Of a stretch of DNA of 64,000 nucleotides, positions 16,905 through 25,721 are shown in pieces. Every line of letters begins with the position of its first letter. Position 1 is the first letter of the stretch. This stretch comes from Mucilaginibacter lappiensis (GTDB lineage Bacteria; Bacteroidota; Bacteroidia; Sphingobacteriales; Sphingobacteriaceae): NCBI RefSeq assembly GCF_900155965.1, contig NZ_FTMG01000003.1, positions 186,001 to 250,000 of the forward strand, in the 5' to 3' direction. The notes under the pieces are model-generated. The model was not told the origin of the DNA. It was given only the letters and a program-made list of their open reading frames with translations, and did no database searches. A program made the position numbers and the translations under genes.

Positions 16905-19645
16905 TGGCAAACGATAAAAAAATAAGCGATTTACCCGTAGCGTCGACCATTAACGCAAACGACAATTCCGTTCTAATAAAAAATGGTACTGATTATCAAT
17001 TTGCTTTTGATACGCTGCTCCAATTTATCGGTTCGGAGTTAAGCGTTGGCGCCAATATTACTTTTGGAAGTGCATTACCTCCTAATAATACAGGTAAAAA
17101 CGGCGATATGTTTATAAATACAAGCACTGCCTCCTTTGCTCAAAAACTCATCAACACATGGAGCGTTGTTTACACCCTGCCCCAAGGGAATAATATCATG
17201 GATGGCACCGTTCTATACGGCAATAATAACCCGGGAGCATCTGTAGGCAACAATAACGATACGTTTATCAATACGGCAAGCGGCATTTTCTTCAAGAAAT
17301 CGGCAGGGGTCTGGAACCAGGTGTTTTCCATGCAAACCGGTCCTGCTGGTCCGCGGGGTAATAGTGTACTTAACGGATCAATAGACCCCACAGTAGCTAT
17401 TGGCCAAAACGGCGACTTTTACTACAACACAAGCACTCAGTATATATTTGGTCCAAAATCAGCCGGCGCGTGGCCAGCTGGCATTCGCTTAAAAGGAGCA
17501 AATGGCAATACCATATTACATGGCACCACCGCACCATCAAACCTTAGCGATGGAGTTGATGGCGATTTCTACATCAATGTTAGTACTTATAATATGTTCG
17601 GGCCCAAAACCGGGGGTATATGGCCAGCACCGTTTTCTTTGATATATGAGCTGGGATACACGCCGGAAAACTCCGCAAACAAGAATCAGCCCAATGGTTA
17701 TGCAGGATTAGATGGTACAGGAAAAGTTGCCGCATCTCAGTTACCAAGTTATGTAGATGATGTACTGGAATTTGCCAGCTTCACTACTTTACCGACAATG
17801 GGAGAAACCGGCAAAATTTATGTCACACTTGATACCAATTTGGAGTACCGTTGGAGCGGATCTGCCTATATCCAACTTGTTGCCTCACCAGGCACCACGG
17901 ATAATGTACCCGAAGGCATTACAAATAAGTATTTTACCGCTGCCAGAGTATTAAATACGCTTTTAACAGGCATTAGCTTTTTAACTAATACCGCTGTTTT
18001 GGCTACCGATAACATATTGCAGGCCATAGGCAAACTACAAGCGCAGTTTAGTGCACTGCTTAAAATACCGACAGGAGGAACAGCAGGTCAGGTTTTAGCA
18101 AAAACAAGCAATACCGATGGTGATACACATTGGATTGACATGTCTGATAGTGGTGGTGGTATAATTGACCCTTACCCAACTTTGCCAACAAATGCAGGTA
18201 AGGATGTAGAAGTATTTGGCACAAGTATTTCGGCTGGATATGCCATTAACCTGCCGGATTTCCCATTTGGAGCGCTGTTTGGTCAAATGACAGGCATGCA
18301 AACCTATAATAACCGGGCTCAATCTGCAACTAACAGCTTTTCTGCTTTAAGACAATATTATGCCAATATGCCTGTATTAGCCAATAGGAATGTTATCAGC
18401 CTAATTGAAATGGGATTTAATGATTTTCAAAATGCTGATAACGTTAAAAATTGCTCAAAGATATTTGGCTGTTTAAGCTCTGCTTTGGTGAGTAATTTTA
18501 CAGAGGTAATAATTGCAGGTAATTACCCCTTCATACAGAAAACAGGAGCATGGACAGATTATGATACCAGCGTACACGGAGGAAAAGCTGCTTATATTCC
18601 TAATCAAGGCTCAACTTCAAAAGGTATTTCTTCCAACGTCGCAGGCTCTACCTATACAATTGGCAGCACAGGAGCACCTTTAGTTATCGGCACTTATGCA
18701 GATGATGGATCGGGAACTAATCCATTGGGTGGCTTTACAGTTTCCATAGGCGGTAGTGTTGTATGTACCTATTCACCAACGGGCAAAACAAACGGGATTA
18801 CCGATGTACTTAATTATGATAACAGTATAACACCATACCCGGTATTAATTAAGAGCCAATACGTAGGTACTGAAATTAAAATCACCACAACTGACAACCT
18901 ACCAACCATCATTGATTACATAGCCTTTTTAGGTGACTGTAATATATACCCACCTGCTTTTGTAGCCTTGGTGCCGGAAAGATCTGATGCGAACTATACC
19001 GCTTCAGCCGGACTTGCCAGTAAAACAAAAACAGCTGAAGTAAATACAGCTATAAAAAATGCCGTCGCTCAATTCGCCGGTTATCCGGTAACTATATATG
19101 ATCCTAATAATAATGGATACGATCCAAATAGTACCAGTCATAGTGCAGACGGGATACACCCTACAGCCTTCGGTCATCAATTATTTTTAAAAAGTCTGTT
19201 AAATAAAACATTGCCGAGTGTAGGTTATCCTTTGCCCAGTTTACCTGGTGGCTCTACCGAAAAAGTAGTAAGTGTAGTGTCAACGGGCCCAGTGTTAAAC
19301 TATGATGTAGTAAACATTTTTGTTGCACCTACTAATTTAACTGGAGCAGATTGGTCAACCGGCGTGGCAACAGTCCCCGGAGTTATAGGCCAGGAAAGCG
19401 CGGATAGCAATTATCGATATAAATGCATAGGGCTTAATCAATGGGTACGGTCATTAAATCTCCCCCCTTCTATTTTGGATTATTATATAGGGACTATAGA
19501 TGACACCGGTGGCGATAAAACAAGCGCAGCCCTTCAAACAGCCTTCCCTTCGGCAGTAATCGGGCAGCATGTTCGGGGAGTAAACAAAATGTATGAAAAA
19601 ATTAACAGTACAGACTGGATTAAAACCGCAATAGCAGTAGCATAA
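16904..19645 (+). CDS. Tail fibre with SGNH/GDSL esterase domain (913 aa)
   Basis: The N-terminus (KISDLPVASTINANDNSVL) is the usual virion-attachment start of Bacteroidota tail fibres. Residues ~60-250 hold four related units (GSALPPNNTGKNGDMFINTS and variants), with a short collagen-like GPAGPRG. An SGNH hydrolase domain follows at ~430-775: block I GTSISAG with Ser441, block III GFND, block V DGIHP with Asp749 and His752. The last ~100 residues are a separate C-terminal adhesin part. The esterase probably removes acyl groups from host surface polysaccharide during adsorption. The esterase and C-terminal parts are more A+T-rich than the start. Confidence 0.85.
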   Translation: MANDKKISDLPVASTINANDNSVLIKNGTDYQFAFDTLLQFIGSELSVGANITFGSALPPNNTGKNGDMFINTSTASFAQKLINTWSVVYTLPQGNNIMDGTVLYGNNNPGASVGNNNDTFINTASGIFFKKSAGVWNQVFSMQTGPAGPRGNSVLNGSIDPTVAIGQNGDFYYNTSTQYIFGPKSAGAWPAGIRLKGANGNTILHGTTAPSNLSDGVDGDFYINVSTYNMFGPKTGGIWPAPFSLIYELGYTPENSANKNQPNGYAGLDGTGKVAASQLPSYVDDVLEFASFTTLPTMGETGKIYVTLDTNLEYRWSGSAYIQLVASPGTTDNVPEGITNKYFTAARVLNTLLTGISFLTNTAVLATDNILQAIGKLQAQFSALLKIPTGGTAGQVLAKTSNTDGDTHWIDMSDSGGGIIDPYPTLPTNAGKDVEVFGTSISAGYAINLPDFPFGALFGQMTGMQTYNNRAQSATNSFSALRQYYANMPVLANRNVISLIEMGFNDFQNADNVKNCSKIFGCLSSALVSNFTEVIIAGNYPFIQKTGAWTDYDTSVHGGKAAYIPNQGSTSKGISSNVAGSTYTIGSTGAPLVIGTYADDGSGTNPLGGFTVSIGGSVVCTYSPTGKTNGITDVLNYDNSITPYPVLIKSQYVGTEIKITTTDNLPTIIDYIAFLGDCNIYPPAFVALVPERSDANYTASAGLASKTKTAEVNTAIKNAVAQFAGYPVTIYDPNNNGYDPNSTSHSADGIHPTAFGHQLFLKSLLNKTLPSVGYPLPSLPGGSTEKVVSVVSTGPVLNYDVVNIFVAPTNLTGADWSTGVATVPGVIGQESADSNYRYKCIGLNQWVRSLNLPPSILDYYIGTIDDTGGDKTSAALQTAFPSAVIGQHVRGVNKMYEKINSTDWIKTAIAVA

Positions 19646-19647
19646 TT

Positions 19648-20502
19648 ATGGGAACAATGTATAAAACAGGAGGCCAATTATTAGGTATAAATGGCTCCAT
19701 ATTTAAATTCAACACGTCAAATGCAAGTATTGTTAAACCACTTAATCCACAACCAATATCCGGCTCTAGAGATATGTGTATTGATGCGCTTAATAATAGG
19801 CTGTTTGTGTGCGTTGGCGCAGAGGTGTGGGTATATGATATTACTACCTTAACTAGAACAAACGTTATAGACGGTTTTCAATCGGCTTACTTTATAAAAG
19901 TCGACCCAAATCCGGTTAATAACCGAATAGTGGTGTACAATTTTGGTGATGATTCTGTATTTAAATTTATTGACAGAACAACGTTAACTTTAAATAATAA
20001 TGATAGCGTATTTATATCAGGTTATTTGGGTGGTGGATTTGAATTCGATCAAGCTCTAGAACGAAATCAAGTATTAGCAACGACGAATCAAAACACTATA
20101 GCAATTTTTGATGCTACTAATTTCTCCCTTAAGCAGCAAATAATTGATCCACTGTTTACGACTTTAGGAAAGGTCAGGCGTAACGCAAATAGACCTGACG
20201 AGATATTTATATTCACTAATGGATATCCTGACGTTATAGTAGTAGATATGGCAACTTTAACTTATTCTTTTAAAACAATTTCAGCAGGTGCCTTTGATGC
20301 TACTGCCGACCCTAACTTGCCTAACAATAGAATTTATACAGCAAATTTCGGAGCATCTTCAATTTATACGGCAACAGATTTTGGATATATACAAAACTTA
20401 AACCTTCCACCTGCGACCTTAGTAGTTGCTGACCCTGTTATATCTAATCATAGATTGTTTTTTGGTGGAGTTAGCCTTTTATACGCTGTTACATTGGGTT
20501 AA
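19648..20502 (+). CDS. Beta-propeller-like phage surface protein (284 aa)
   Basis: Repeated units of about 40 residues (NNRLFVCVGAEVWVYD, NNRIVVYNFGDDSVFKF, PDEIFIFTNGYPDVIVVD, NNRIYTANFGASSIYTA) look like YVTN/WD-type propeller blades. There is no signal peptide. It starts 2 bases after the fibre gene stop, so it is almost certainly co-translated and may cap or extend the fibre, or act as a second receptor-binding protein. Some Bacteroidota phages carry similar proteins, but the role here is inferred from position. Confidence 0.55.
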   Translation: MGTMYKTGGQLLGINGSIFKFNTSNASIVKPLNPQPISGSRDMCIDALNNRLFVCVGAEVWVYDITTLTRTNVIDGFQSAYFIKVDPNPVNNRIVVYNFGDDSVFKFIDRTTLTLNNNDSVFISGYLGGGFEFDQALERNQVLATTNQNTIAIFDATNFSLKQQIIDPLFTTLGKVRRNANRPDEIFIFTNGYPDVIVVDMATLTYSFKTISAGAFDATADPNLPNNRIYTANFGASSIYTATDFGYIQNLNLPPATLVVADPVISNHRLFFGGVSLLYAVTLG

Positions 20503-20518
20503 ATACATATATTCGTGA

Positions 20519-21472
20519 ATGCCTAAAGTTTTTAGTAACCCCAAACAGCATATACCTCAGGTAGATTATATTAGAGCTATAGCATCTTTGATGGTCGCAA
20601 CTTTTCACTTAGGAGGTAAATCAGTTCCTGTACTAAAATATGGCTGGCTAGGAGTTCAGATGTTCTTTGTTTTATCAGGCTTTATCATATGTTGGGCAAT
20701 GCCAGAAGGATATAATTTATCAATGGTTGGTAAATTTATTTATAAGAGGGTGATAAGAATTGAACCTCCCTACATTGTTTCTATAGGCTTGGTTTTGGTA
20801 GTTAACTCATTTTGGGTTTCTCAATATAAAATAGACTGGATTAATGTATTGTTTCATTTAGGATATTTAAATAGTTTCTTAGGCCGTCCGGGACTTAACC
20901 CTATTTACTGGACATTGGGTGTTGAATTTCAATATTATTTATTCATAGCTCTTTTCTTTCCATTGTTAGTAAAAAAATGGGGAGTATGGGTATTGCCCAT
21001 ATTATGTTTAATACCATTACTTGCTCCAATTCCAGGTACATTATTGTTTAATCTTCTCTCCTTTTTCGCCTTAGGTATACTCTATTTCTTATATATAAGG
21101 GGCATAAAAAGTTTACTAGAAGTAACTTTGTTAGCTTTGTTTGTTGCCACGATAGGAGCATTTAAAAACGGATTACTGGAAATAACGGTTGGTGTAATTG
21201 CAGTGGTACTGCTGGCATTACCTTTAAAGAATAATTCTATAGTCAGTTTTTTTTCAAAAATATCTTTTTCCCTATATCTCACTCATGATATTGTTGGTAG
21301 TAGAATGGTAATATATTTAGGAGGGTTATTACCCCATGGTTTAACTTCAAAAGCACTCGCATTTGTATGTGGAATGCTGGTAAGTATCGCAGTTGCCTAC
21401 GCATTCTATAAATTAATTGAAGAGCCTTGTTTTAAGTTTTCAAAAAAAATAAAATACCCGTTACAAGCATAA
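20519..21472 (+). CDS. Acyltransferase 3 family membrane protein (317 aa)
   Basis: The start VDYIRAIASLMVATFHLGG contains the family's RAIA and catalytic His motifs (HLGG), followed by GWLGVQMFFVLSGFII. About nine to ten membrane segments follow, and YWTLGVEFQYY matches the conserved WTL.vE motif. These integral enzymes O-acylate surface sugars. The gene comes right after the fibre genes and is A+T-rich compared with the head genes. Phage-borne members typically change the host O-antigen or capsule after lysogeny. Confidence 0.85.
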   Translation: MPKVFSNPKQHIPQVDYIRAIASLMVATFHLGGKSVPVLKYGWLGVQMFFVLSGFIICWAMPEGYNLSMVGKFIYKRVIRIEPPYIVSIGLVLVVNSFWVSQYKIDWINVLFHLGYLNSFLGRPGLNPIYWTLGVEFQYYLFIALFFPLLVKKWGVWVLPILCLIPLLAPIPGTLLFNLLSFFALGILYFLYIRGIKSLLEVTLLALFVATIGAFKNGLLEITVGVIAVVLLALPLKNNSIVSFFSKISFSLYLTHDIVGSRMVIYLGGLLPHGLTSKALAFVCGMLVSIAVAYAFYKLIEEPCFKFSKKIKYPLQA

Positions 21473-21717
21473 AAAAAGTCACAAATAGTCTTATTTCCGG
21501 TTACATATAGCTTTTGCAACTTTACTTCTCAACCTTTTAATCAAGTTCAATTACTGGATTAAACATCTTCATGCCTGGGCAACAAAAAGCAATAAAATCG
21601 TTTTGCCGATTTTACAATTACTTTACTAGGCAATAAAGCAAACTTACCCACCGCTCCAAATTCACCCTTAACAGATACACATTTAATCAAAGGGCATTTC
21701 TCTCCAAATCAATTACC

Positions 21718-21903
21718 ATGAAACGATATATAATTTTTATCGGGGGCTTCGCCATGCTTTCCTCGTGCGTGGCCCAGCGGCAGCACAAACTCGAGCATGC
21801 GGCTCTTGACAGTGTAAAAAAGCTCAATGTTGCCGGAGCTATAACCGATAGTATTTACTCCTTAAAAAATAAGCTATGCAAAAAACAACTTCAAACTTTT
21901 TAA
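21718..21903 (+). CDS. Small lipoprotein, candidate outer-membrane spanin (61 aa)
   Basis: Signal MKRYIIFIGGFAMLSSC has a lipobox with Cys17, followed by a short helical, Lys-rich mature part. It opens the lysis cassette and overlaps the holin-like gene by 28 bases. Size and type match an o-spanin, but Rz1-like proteins are usually Pro-rich and this one is not, so this is tentative. Confidence 0.5.
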   Translation: MKRYIIFIGGFAMLSSCVAQRQHKLEHAALDSVKKLNVAGAITDSIYSLKNKLCKKQLQTF

Positions 21904-22103
21904 GTCTAAACACTCAAGACTTTATTAAAGGCTTAATCGTAACTGTAATCAGCGCGGTATTTACCCTGGTTGCAGAGTCTGTTCAACAAGGTCGGTTTTC
22001 ATTTGATTTCACCACTATATGGCATACAGCGGTAGCCGCAGGCATAGCTTACCTGGGCAAAAATCTGTTTACTCCAGCAAAAAACATAATACCTATACAA
22101 TAA
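21876..22103 (+). CDS. Holin-like protein (75 aa)
   Basis: Two membrane segments (about residues 17-33, IKGLIVTVISAVFTLVA, and 48-62, TAVAAGIAYLGKNLF) with short ends. It overlaps the endolysin start by one base (TAATG). This is the usual size and place of a Bacteroidota phage holin. No family motif beyond topology. Confidence 0.65.
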   Translation: MQKTTSNFLSLNTQDFIKGLIVTVISAVFTLVAESVQQGRFSFDFTTIWHTAVAAGIAYLGKNLFTPAKNIIPIQ

Positions 22104-22567
22104 TGAAGATTAGTAAAAACGGTATTGCCCTCATCAAAAGCTTCGAGGGCCTGGTGCTACATGCTTATAAAGACATCGCTGGGATATGGACTATCGGGTA
22201 TGGATCAACAAGATATCAGCATGGTGAAGTGATAAAACCGGGTGATAAACTCAATAACGAAGCACAAGCAAATTCACTATTGATGGATACACTTGGCCAG
22301 TATGAGGCTGCGGTAAATAGTTATGTGCTTGTGCCGCTTACCCAAAATCAATATGATGCTTTGGTGTCTTTCACTTATAATTTAGGCACAAACGCACTGT
22401 TACATTCTACTTTATTAAAAAAGCTGAATGAAAAAGATTATGCTACAGCTGCTAATTGGTTTGCTCCGTGGAATAAAATTACCGATCCAAAAACTGGTAA
22501 AAAGATATTAAACAACACATTAACAAAAAGACGCGCTAAAGAAAGCGCTTTATTCAAACAACCATGA
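22103..22567 (+). CDS. Endolysin, T4-type lysozyme GH24 (154 aa)
   Basis: Start at the ATG at 22103 (MKISKNGIAL), overlapping the holin stop. Visible GH24 features are the catalytic Glu in KSFEGL, the strand IWTIGYGST with the Thr of the active site, and the C-terminal NQYDALVSFTYNLG helix followed by KRRAKESALF. It hydrolyses peptidoglycan at lysis and has no signal peptide, so it depends on the holin. It overlaps the next gene by 4 bases. Confidence 0.92.
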   Translation: MKISKNGIALIKSFEGLVLHAYKDIAGIWTIGYGSTRYQHGEVIKPGDKLNNEAQANSLLMDTLGQYEAAVNSYVLVPLTQNQYDALVSFTYNLGTNALLHSTLLKKLNEKDYATAANWFAPWNKITDPKTGKKILNNTLTKRRAKESALFKQP

Positions 22568-22815
22568 CAACTATTGAACATCGCGAAATTAAGGGCATTA
22601 CCCTTAAAAATATCCTGGTGACTGTACTCAGCACAATCAGCATAGTTATGTCGGTGATGACAACCTATTTTCAATTGAAGAGTGATATCAAAGATGTCCG
22701 CTCAACCCAAGAAATCCAATCCCGTGTCAATGAAATAAGATTGAAGGTTTTAGAGGGCCAGGTGGCCATATTACAACAAGATGTAAACAAACTTAAAGAC
22801 AATAAAAAACGATGA
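22564..22815 (+). CDS. Membrane-coiled-coil protein, candidate inner-membrane spanin (83 aa)
   Basis: One membrane segment (about residues 17-37) is followed by a charged coiled coil to the C-terminus, the layout of Rz-type inner-membrane spanins. It overlaps the endolysin and the next gene by 4 bases each (ATGA). A generic phage membrane protein is the alternative. Confidence 0.5.
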   Translation: MTTIEHREIKGITLKNILVTVLSTISIVMSVMTTYFQLKSDIKDVRSTQEIQSRVNEIRLKVLEGQVAILQQDVNKLKDNKKR

Positions 22816-23267
22816 GCTTAAACACATTTTTAAAAAAGATCTGGAACCAGATTGAAATCCTTTTTGGTGGACTTCCGTCAGAAATTAAAACTGCATTACA
22901 AATCGGGATCACGATAACAGAGAATATCAAAAACTTTGTTGATTCTCCTATTGCGGATATTTTCACGTCTATTATTCCTGGAACTGTTGATAATACGATT
23001 AAAGATAAGCTCCGGGTATCTCTCCCTATTTTCTTAACCGAATTAAAACTGGTTGAAAGTTCCTTAAACCTAACACAACCAGATCTTATTGTAAAAGCAG
23101 CAACCTCGGTTATACAAACTATGGACAAAAACATCAAGCCAGGGATTCTCCATCAGCTATCTATACTGGTGGCACAACTTGCGGCTGATGGGAAACTAAG
23201 CTGGAGTGATGGTGTACTTTTATCGCAGTGGTATTATGAACATAAATTCAAAGCGATTGAAGAATAA
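22812..23267 (+). CDS. Last phage gene, unknown function (151 aa)
   Basis: A mostly helical protein with a moderately hydrophobic middle (PIADIFTSIIPGTVDNTIKDK) and no clear membrane segment. No family recognised. It closes the lysis operon, overlapping the previous gene by 4 bases, and ends 24 bases before the tRNA-Leu 3' end. Similar proteins occur at the end of Bacteroidota phage lysis operons, but I know no role. Confidence 0.6.
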   Translation: MSLNTFLKKIWNQIEILFGGLPSEIKTALQIGITITENIKNFVDSPIADIFTSIIPGTVDNTIKDKLRVSLPIFLTELKLVESSLNLTQPDLIVKAATSVIQTMDKNIKPGILHQLSILVAQLAADGKLSWSDGVLLSQWYYEHKFKAIEE

Positions 23268-23291
23268 AACCAATGTTAGTATTTTGAGGTG

Positions 23292-23375
23292 TGCCCAGGA
23301 GCGGATTCGAACCGCCACATCCTTACGAATGCCACCCCCTCAAGATGGTGCGTCTACCAATTTCGCCACCTGGGC
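23292..23375 (-). tRNA. tRNA-Leu (anticodon GAG)
   Basis: An 84-nt cloverleaf with 7-bp acceptor GCCCAGG/CCTGGGC, D-loop TTGGTAGA, anticodon arm CCATC-TTGAGGG-GGTGG with GAG, long class II variable arm CATTC/GGATG and T-arm GGTTCGAATCC. CCA is not encoded. Its 3' end points towards the prophage. Confidence 0.95.
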
Positions 23376-23435
23376 TTTTTATTAAAAAATAGTAGCCTTA
23401 AATAATTACTTAAGGCTACTCAATCAAATCAGGCG

Positions 23436-23519
23436 TGCCCGAAGAGAGACTCGAACTCTCAAGAGACAATTCTCAACGGCTTCTGAGACCGCAACGTTTA
23501 CCAATTTCGCCATCCGGGC
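23436..23519 (-). tRNA. tRNA-Leu (anticodon CAG)
   Basis: An 84-nt class II tRNA with acceptor GCCCGGA/TTCGGGC (G-U pairs allowed), anticodon loop CTCAGAA with CAG, a long variable arm and T-arm AGTTCGAGTCT. It is 60 bases upstream of the GAG tRNA and probably co-transcribed with it. Confidence 0.93.
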
Positions 23520-23700
23520 TTATTGTTTTGATGCTTCAAGATTGCCATGAAGCGATTTTCGACATCAATTAATTAACAAGCGTGCAAATATAATCGTTTC
23601 AATCAAATTGCAATCTAAATAATATAAAAATTGATAACTAATTGTCATTTGCCTGTTTTTCAATTAATTTCGGATAAAACTGCATTCTTTATCCTATTCT

Positions 23701-24717
23701 ATGAAAACAAGATATCACCTCATTACCAGCATTTTATTTCCTCTCCTATTGCTATCATCAATTACAAAATCCCAAAGCATTGTACTTTTACAGCAAGATA
23801 AACCTACAAGTATTAGAGGTTTATCTGTTGTAAATGACAAAACAGCATGGATCAGTGGTAGTAAAGGATACATCGCCATAACCAACGATGGAGGAAAAAC
23901 ATGGGATTGGGAACAAATAAAAGGTTATGAAAAATCCGAATTCCGGGATATTGAAGCTTTTTCAGATAAAGAAGCGATCATCATGAGCTCTGGTGCGCCA
24001 TCATTAGTATTAAAAACTATCGACGGCGGTAAAAGCTGGCAGGAAAAATATCGAAAAACTGATACCACTTACTTTTTTGATGCCATGGATTTTGCAAATG
24101 AACGACATGGGTACATCCTTGGAGATCCCATTAAAGACAAGTTTTTGCTGATGGAAACTAAGGATGGCGGTGAAACGTGGGCCAATGTATCTAATCCTCC
24201 TATTGCTCTGCCGGGTGAAGCGGCTTTTGCAGCCAGTGGAACTTGTTTCAGGGTATATAACGGAAATTTATTTATTGTATCTGGAGGTAAAAACAGTAGG
24301 ATAATCTCCACCACAAATAATGTTACTGAATATAATTATGTCAATCTTCCCATGATTCATTCAAAATCCAGTCAGGGAGCATTCTCTTTAGCAGCCGGAA
24401 AAAATAAGATCATCGTGGTTGGCGGTGATTATGAAAATGATAAAAGAACAGATTCAGTAGCCACTATTTTCACTACTCACCCGCCTATTTTCAACAATCC
24501 AACTCAGGTGCCTTCGGGTTTTCAGTCATGTGTGGAATATATTAAAGATGATATATTTCTTTCCACCGGTACTTCCGGAAGTAATATTACTACCGATGGC
24601 GGTCGTACCTGGAGGCAGATAGACAGCACGAGTTTTAATGTTTGTGGCAAAGCCAAACACGGAAAAATGATTTTACTTGCTGGAAATGGAGGCAAAATTG
24701 CAATTTTAAAAATGTAG
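23701..24717 (+). CDS. Secreted BNR/YCF48-like repeat protein (338 aa)
   Basis: An N-terminal signal peptide (hydrophobic run to about residue 24) is followed by repeated blades with the Asp-box S/T-x-D-x-G-x-T-W: TNDGGKTW, TIDGGKSW, TKDGGETW, TTDGGRTW. This forms a sialidase-like or YCF48-like beta-propeller. Bacteroidota have many such proteins annotated as oxidoreductases, with no proven reaction. It stands alone between the tRNA-Leu pair and tRNA-Lys. Confidence 0.8.
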   Translation: MKTRYHLITSILFPLLLLSSITKSQSIVLLQQDKPTSIRGLSVVNDKTAWISGSKGYIAITNDGGKTWDWEQIKGYEKSEFRDIEAFSDKEAIIMSSGAPSLVLKTIDGGKSWQEKYRKTDTTYFFDAMDFANERHGYILGDPIKDKFLLMETKDGGETWANVSNPPIALPGEAAFAASGTCFRVYNGNLFIVSGGKNSRIISTTNNVTEYNYVNLPMIHSKSSQGAFSLAAGKNKIIVVGGDYENDKRTDSVATIFTTHPPIFNNPTQVPSGFQSCVEYIKDDIFLSTGTSGSNITTDGGRTWRQIDSTSFNVCGKAKHGKMILLAGNGGKIAILKM

Positions 24718-24771
24718 TTTATTGGCAATGAATGCCTTAAAAAAGACTTGCAAATTAATTCAAAAAAAGAC

Positions 24772-24802
24772 TTGCGCCATATATCAAATACTCCTATATT
24801 TG
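24772..24802 (+). promoter_or_regulatory. Bacteroidota promoter for tRNA-Lys
   Basis: TTG at 24772 and TATATTTG at 24795-24802, separated by 20 bases, fit the -33/-7 consensus (TTG, TAnnTTTG) of the Bacteroidota sigma factor. The tRNA starts 48 bases later. Confidence 0.75.
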
Positions 24803-24850
24803 CACCACTTTAAACGGAAACGATAACACTATCGAAGAAGCTAAAAGAAA

Positions 24851-24923
24851 GATTCCGTAGCTCAGCTGGTAGAGCATAACACTTTTAATGTTGGGGTCCT
24901 GGGTTCGAATCCCAGCGGGATCA
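24851..24923 (+). tRNA. tRNA-Lys (anticodon TTT)
   Basis: A 73-nt cloverleaf with acceptor GATTCCG/CGGGATC, D-arm GCTCAGCTGGTAGAGC, anticodon loop CTTTTAA with TTT and T-arm GGGTTCGAATCCC. It is followed one base later by a terminator hairpin. Confidence 0.96.
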
Positions 24924-24924
24924 C

Positions 24925-24952
24925 AAAAAGCCTCACAAATGTGAGGCTTTTT
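24925..24952 (+). terminator. Terminator of tRNA-Lys
   Basis: Stem AAAAAGCCTCAC / GTGAGGCTTTTT with a 4-base loop and T-run. The A-run on the other side makes it usable from both strands, including for the minus-strand DUF3307 operon. Confidence 0.9.
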
Positions 24953-25004
24953 GCATTTAAGACATTTTTAAACCCGTTTTCTATACTTTTCCTCTGATTT
25001 GTAT

Positions 25005-25721
25005 TTAAGCCTTCATAATATAGTTCACTATTACTCCAACAATTGCGGCTGACGAAAAACTGATCAAAGTACCTACCAAAATATATTCTGTTTTTTTTTG
25101 TTCTCGATCGTCTTTATCACCAAAACGAAGTATAGATTTAGCTGCCATTAAGAAACCTAATGCTGTATATTGATTACTGATAATAAACGTTAATATTAAA
25201 ACCCGTTCACATCGCCCAATCCACATGCCAGCTTTGCTTAAACCACCGGCATTCATACCCGCCTCTTTTTGCCACTTTTCGGTTGCTTTACCTATAGCAA
25301 TCCCTAACGGACCAATTACCAAATAATAAGATAATACCAACGTCCAAAAATGAGACGAGTTTAGGTATTTAATTACCCATGTCGTTATCAAATAACTGTT
25401 AAAATAAACAGCTATCCAAATCAGAAAGATAATAGCAAGGTGCAACAGTTGATCAAATAGAAAATAAATAAAACTATTGGGGCGATAGCTTTTCCAAATA
25501 TCTATCGCCAAATGACTTACCATTACAATGAGTGGGATATACCATTTGCTCCAATCCCACAAAAACACATAGGTTATTAATGTTATCACCAATACATGAT
25601 AATACATTTGAGGAGCTTTCTCCTTTTTACTTTCTTTTGCTTTTACCCAACTCTGAGGTTGAAACAAAAAATCACCTAGCAGATGCGCCATCAGTAACCG
25701 TAATAAAATGCCAAGTTCCAT
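25005..25721 (-). CDS. DUF3307 membrane protein (238 aa)
   Basis: Six or so membrane segments. The start LLRLLMAHLLGDFLFQPQSW contains the DUF3307 hallmark HLLGDFLFQ, and VMVSHLAIDIWK gives a second conserved His-Asp pair. Function unknown. It is the second gene of a two-gene operon with a SatD-family protein, overlapping it by one base (TAATG). This pairing recurs in Bacteroidota, which implies one shared task. Confidence 0.85.
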   Translation of the reverse strand: MELGILLRLLMAHLLGDFLFQPQSWVKAKESKKEKAPQMYYHVLVITLITYVFLWDWSKWYIPLIVMVSHLAIDIWKSYRPNSFIYFLFDQLLHLAIIFLIWIAVYFNSYLITTWVIKYLNSSHFWTLVLSYYLVIGPLGIAIGKATEKWQKEAGMNAGGLSKAGMWIGRCERVLILTFIISNQYTALGFLMAAKSILRFGDKDDREQKKTEYILVGTLISFSSAAIVGVIVNYIMKA

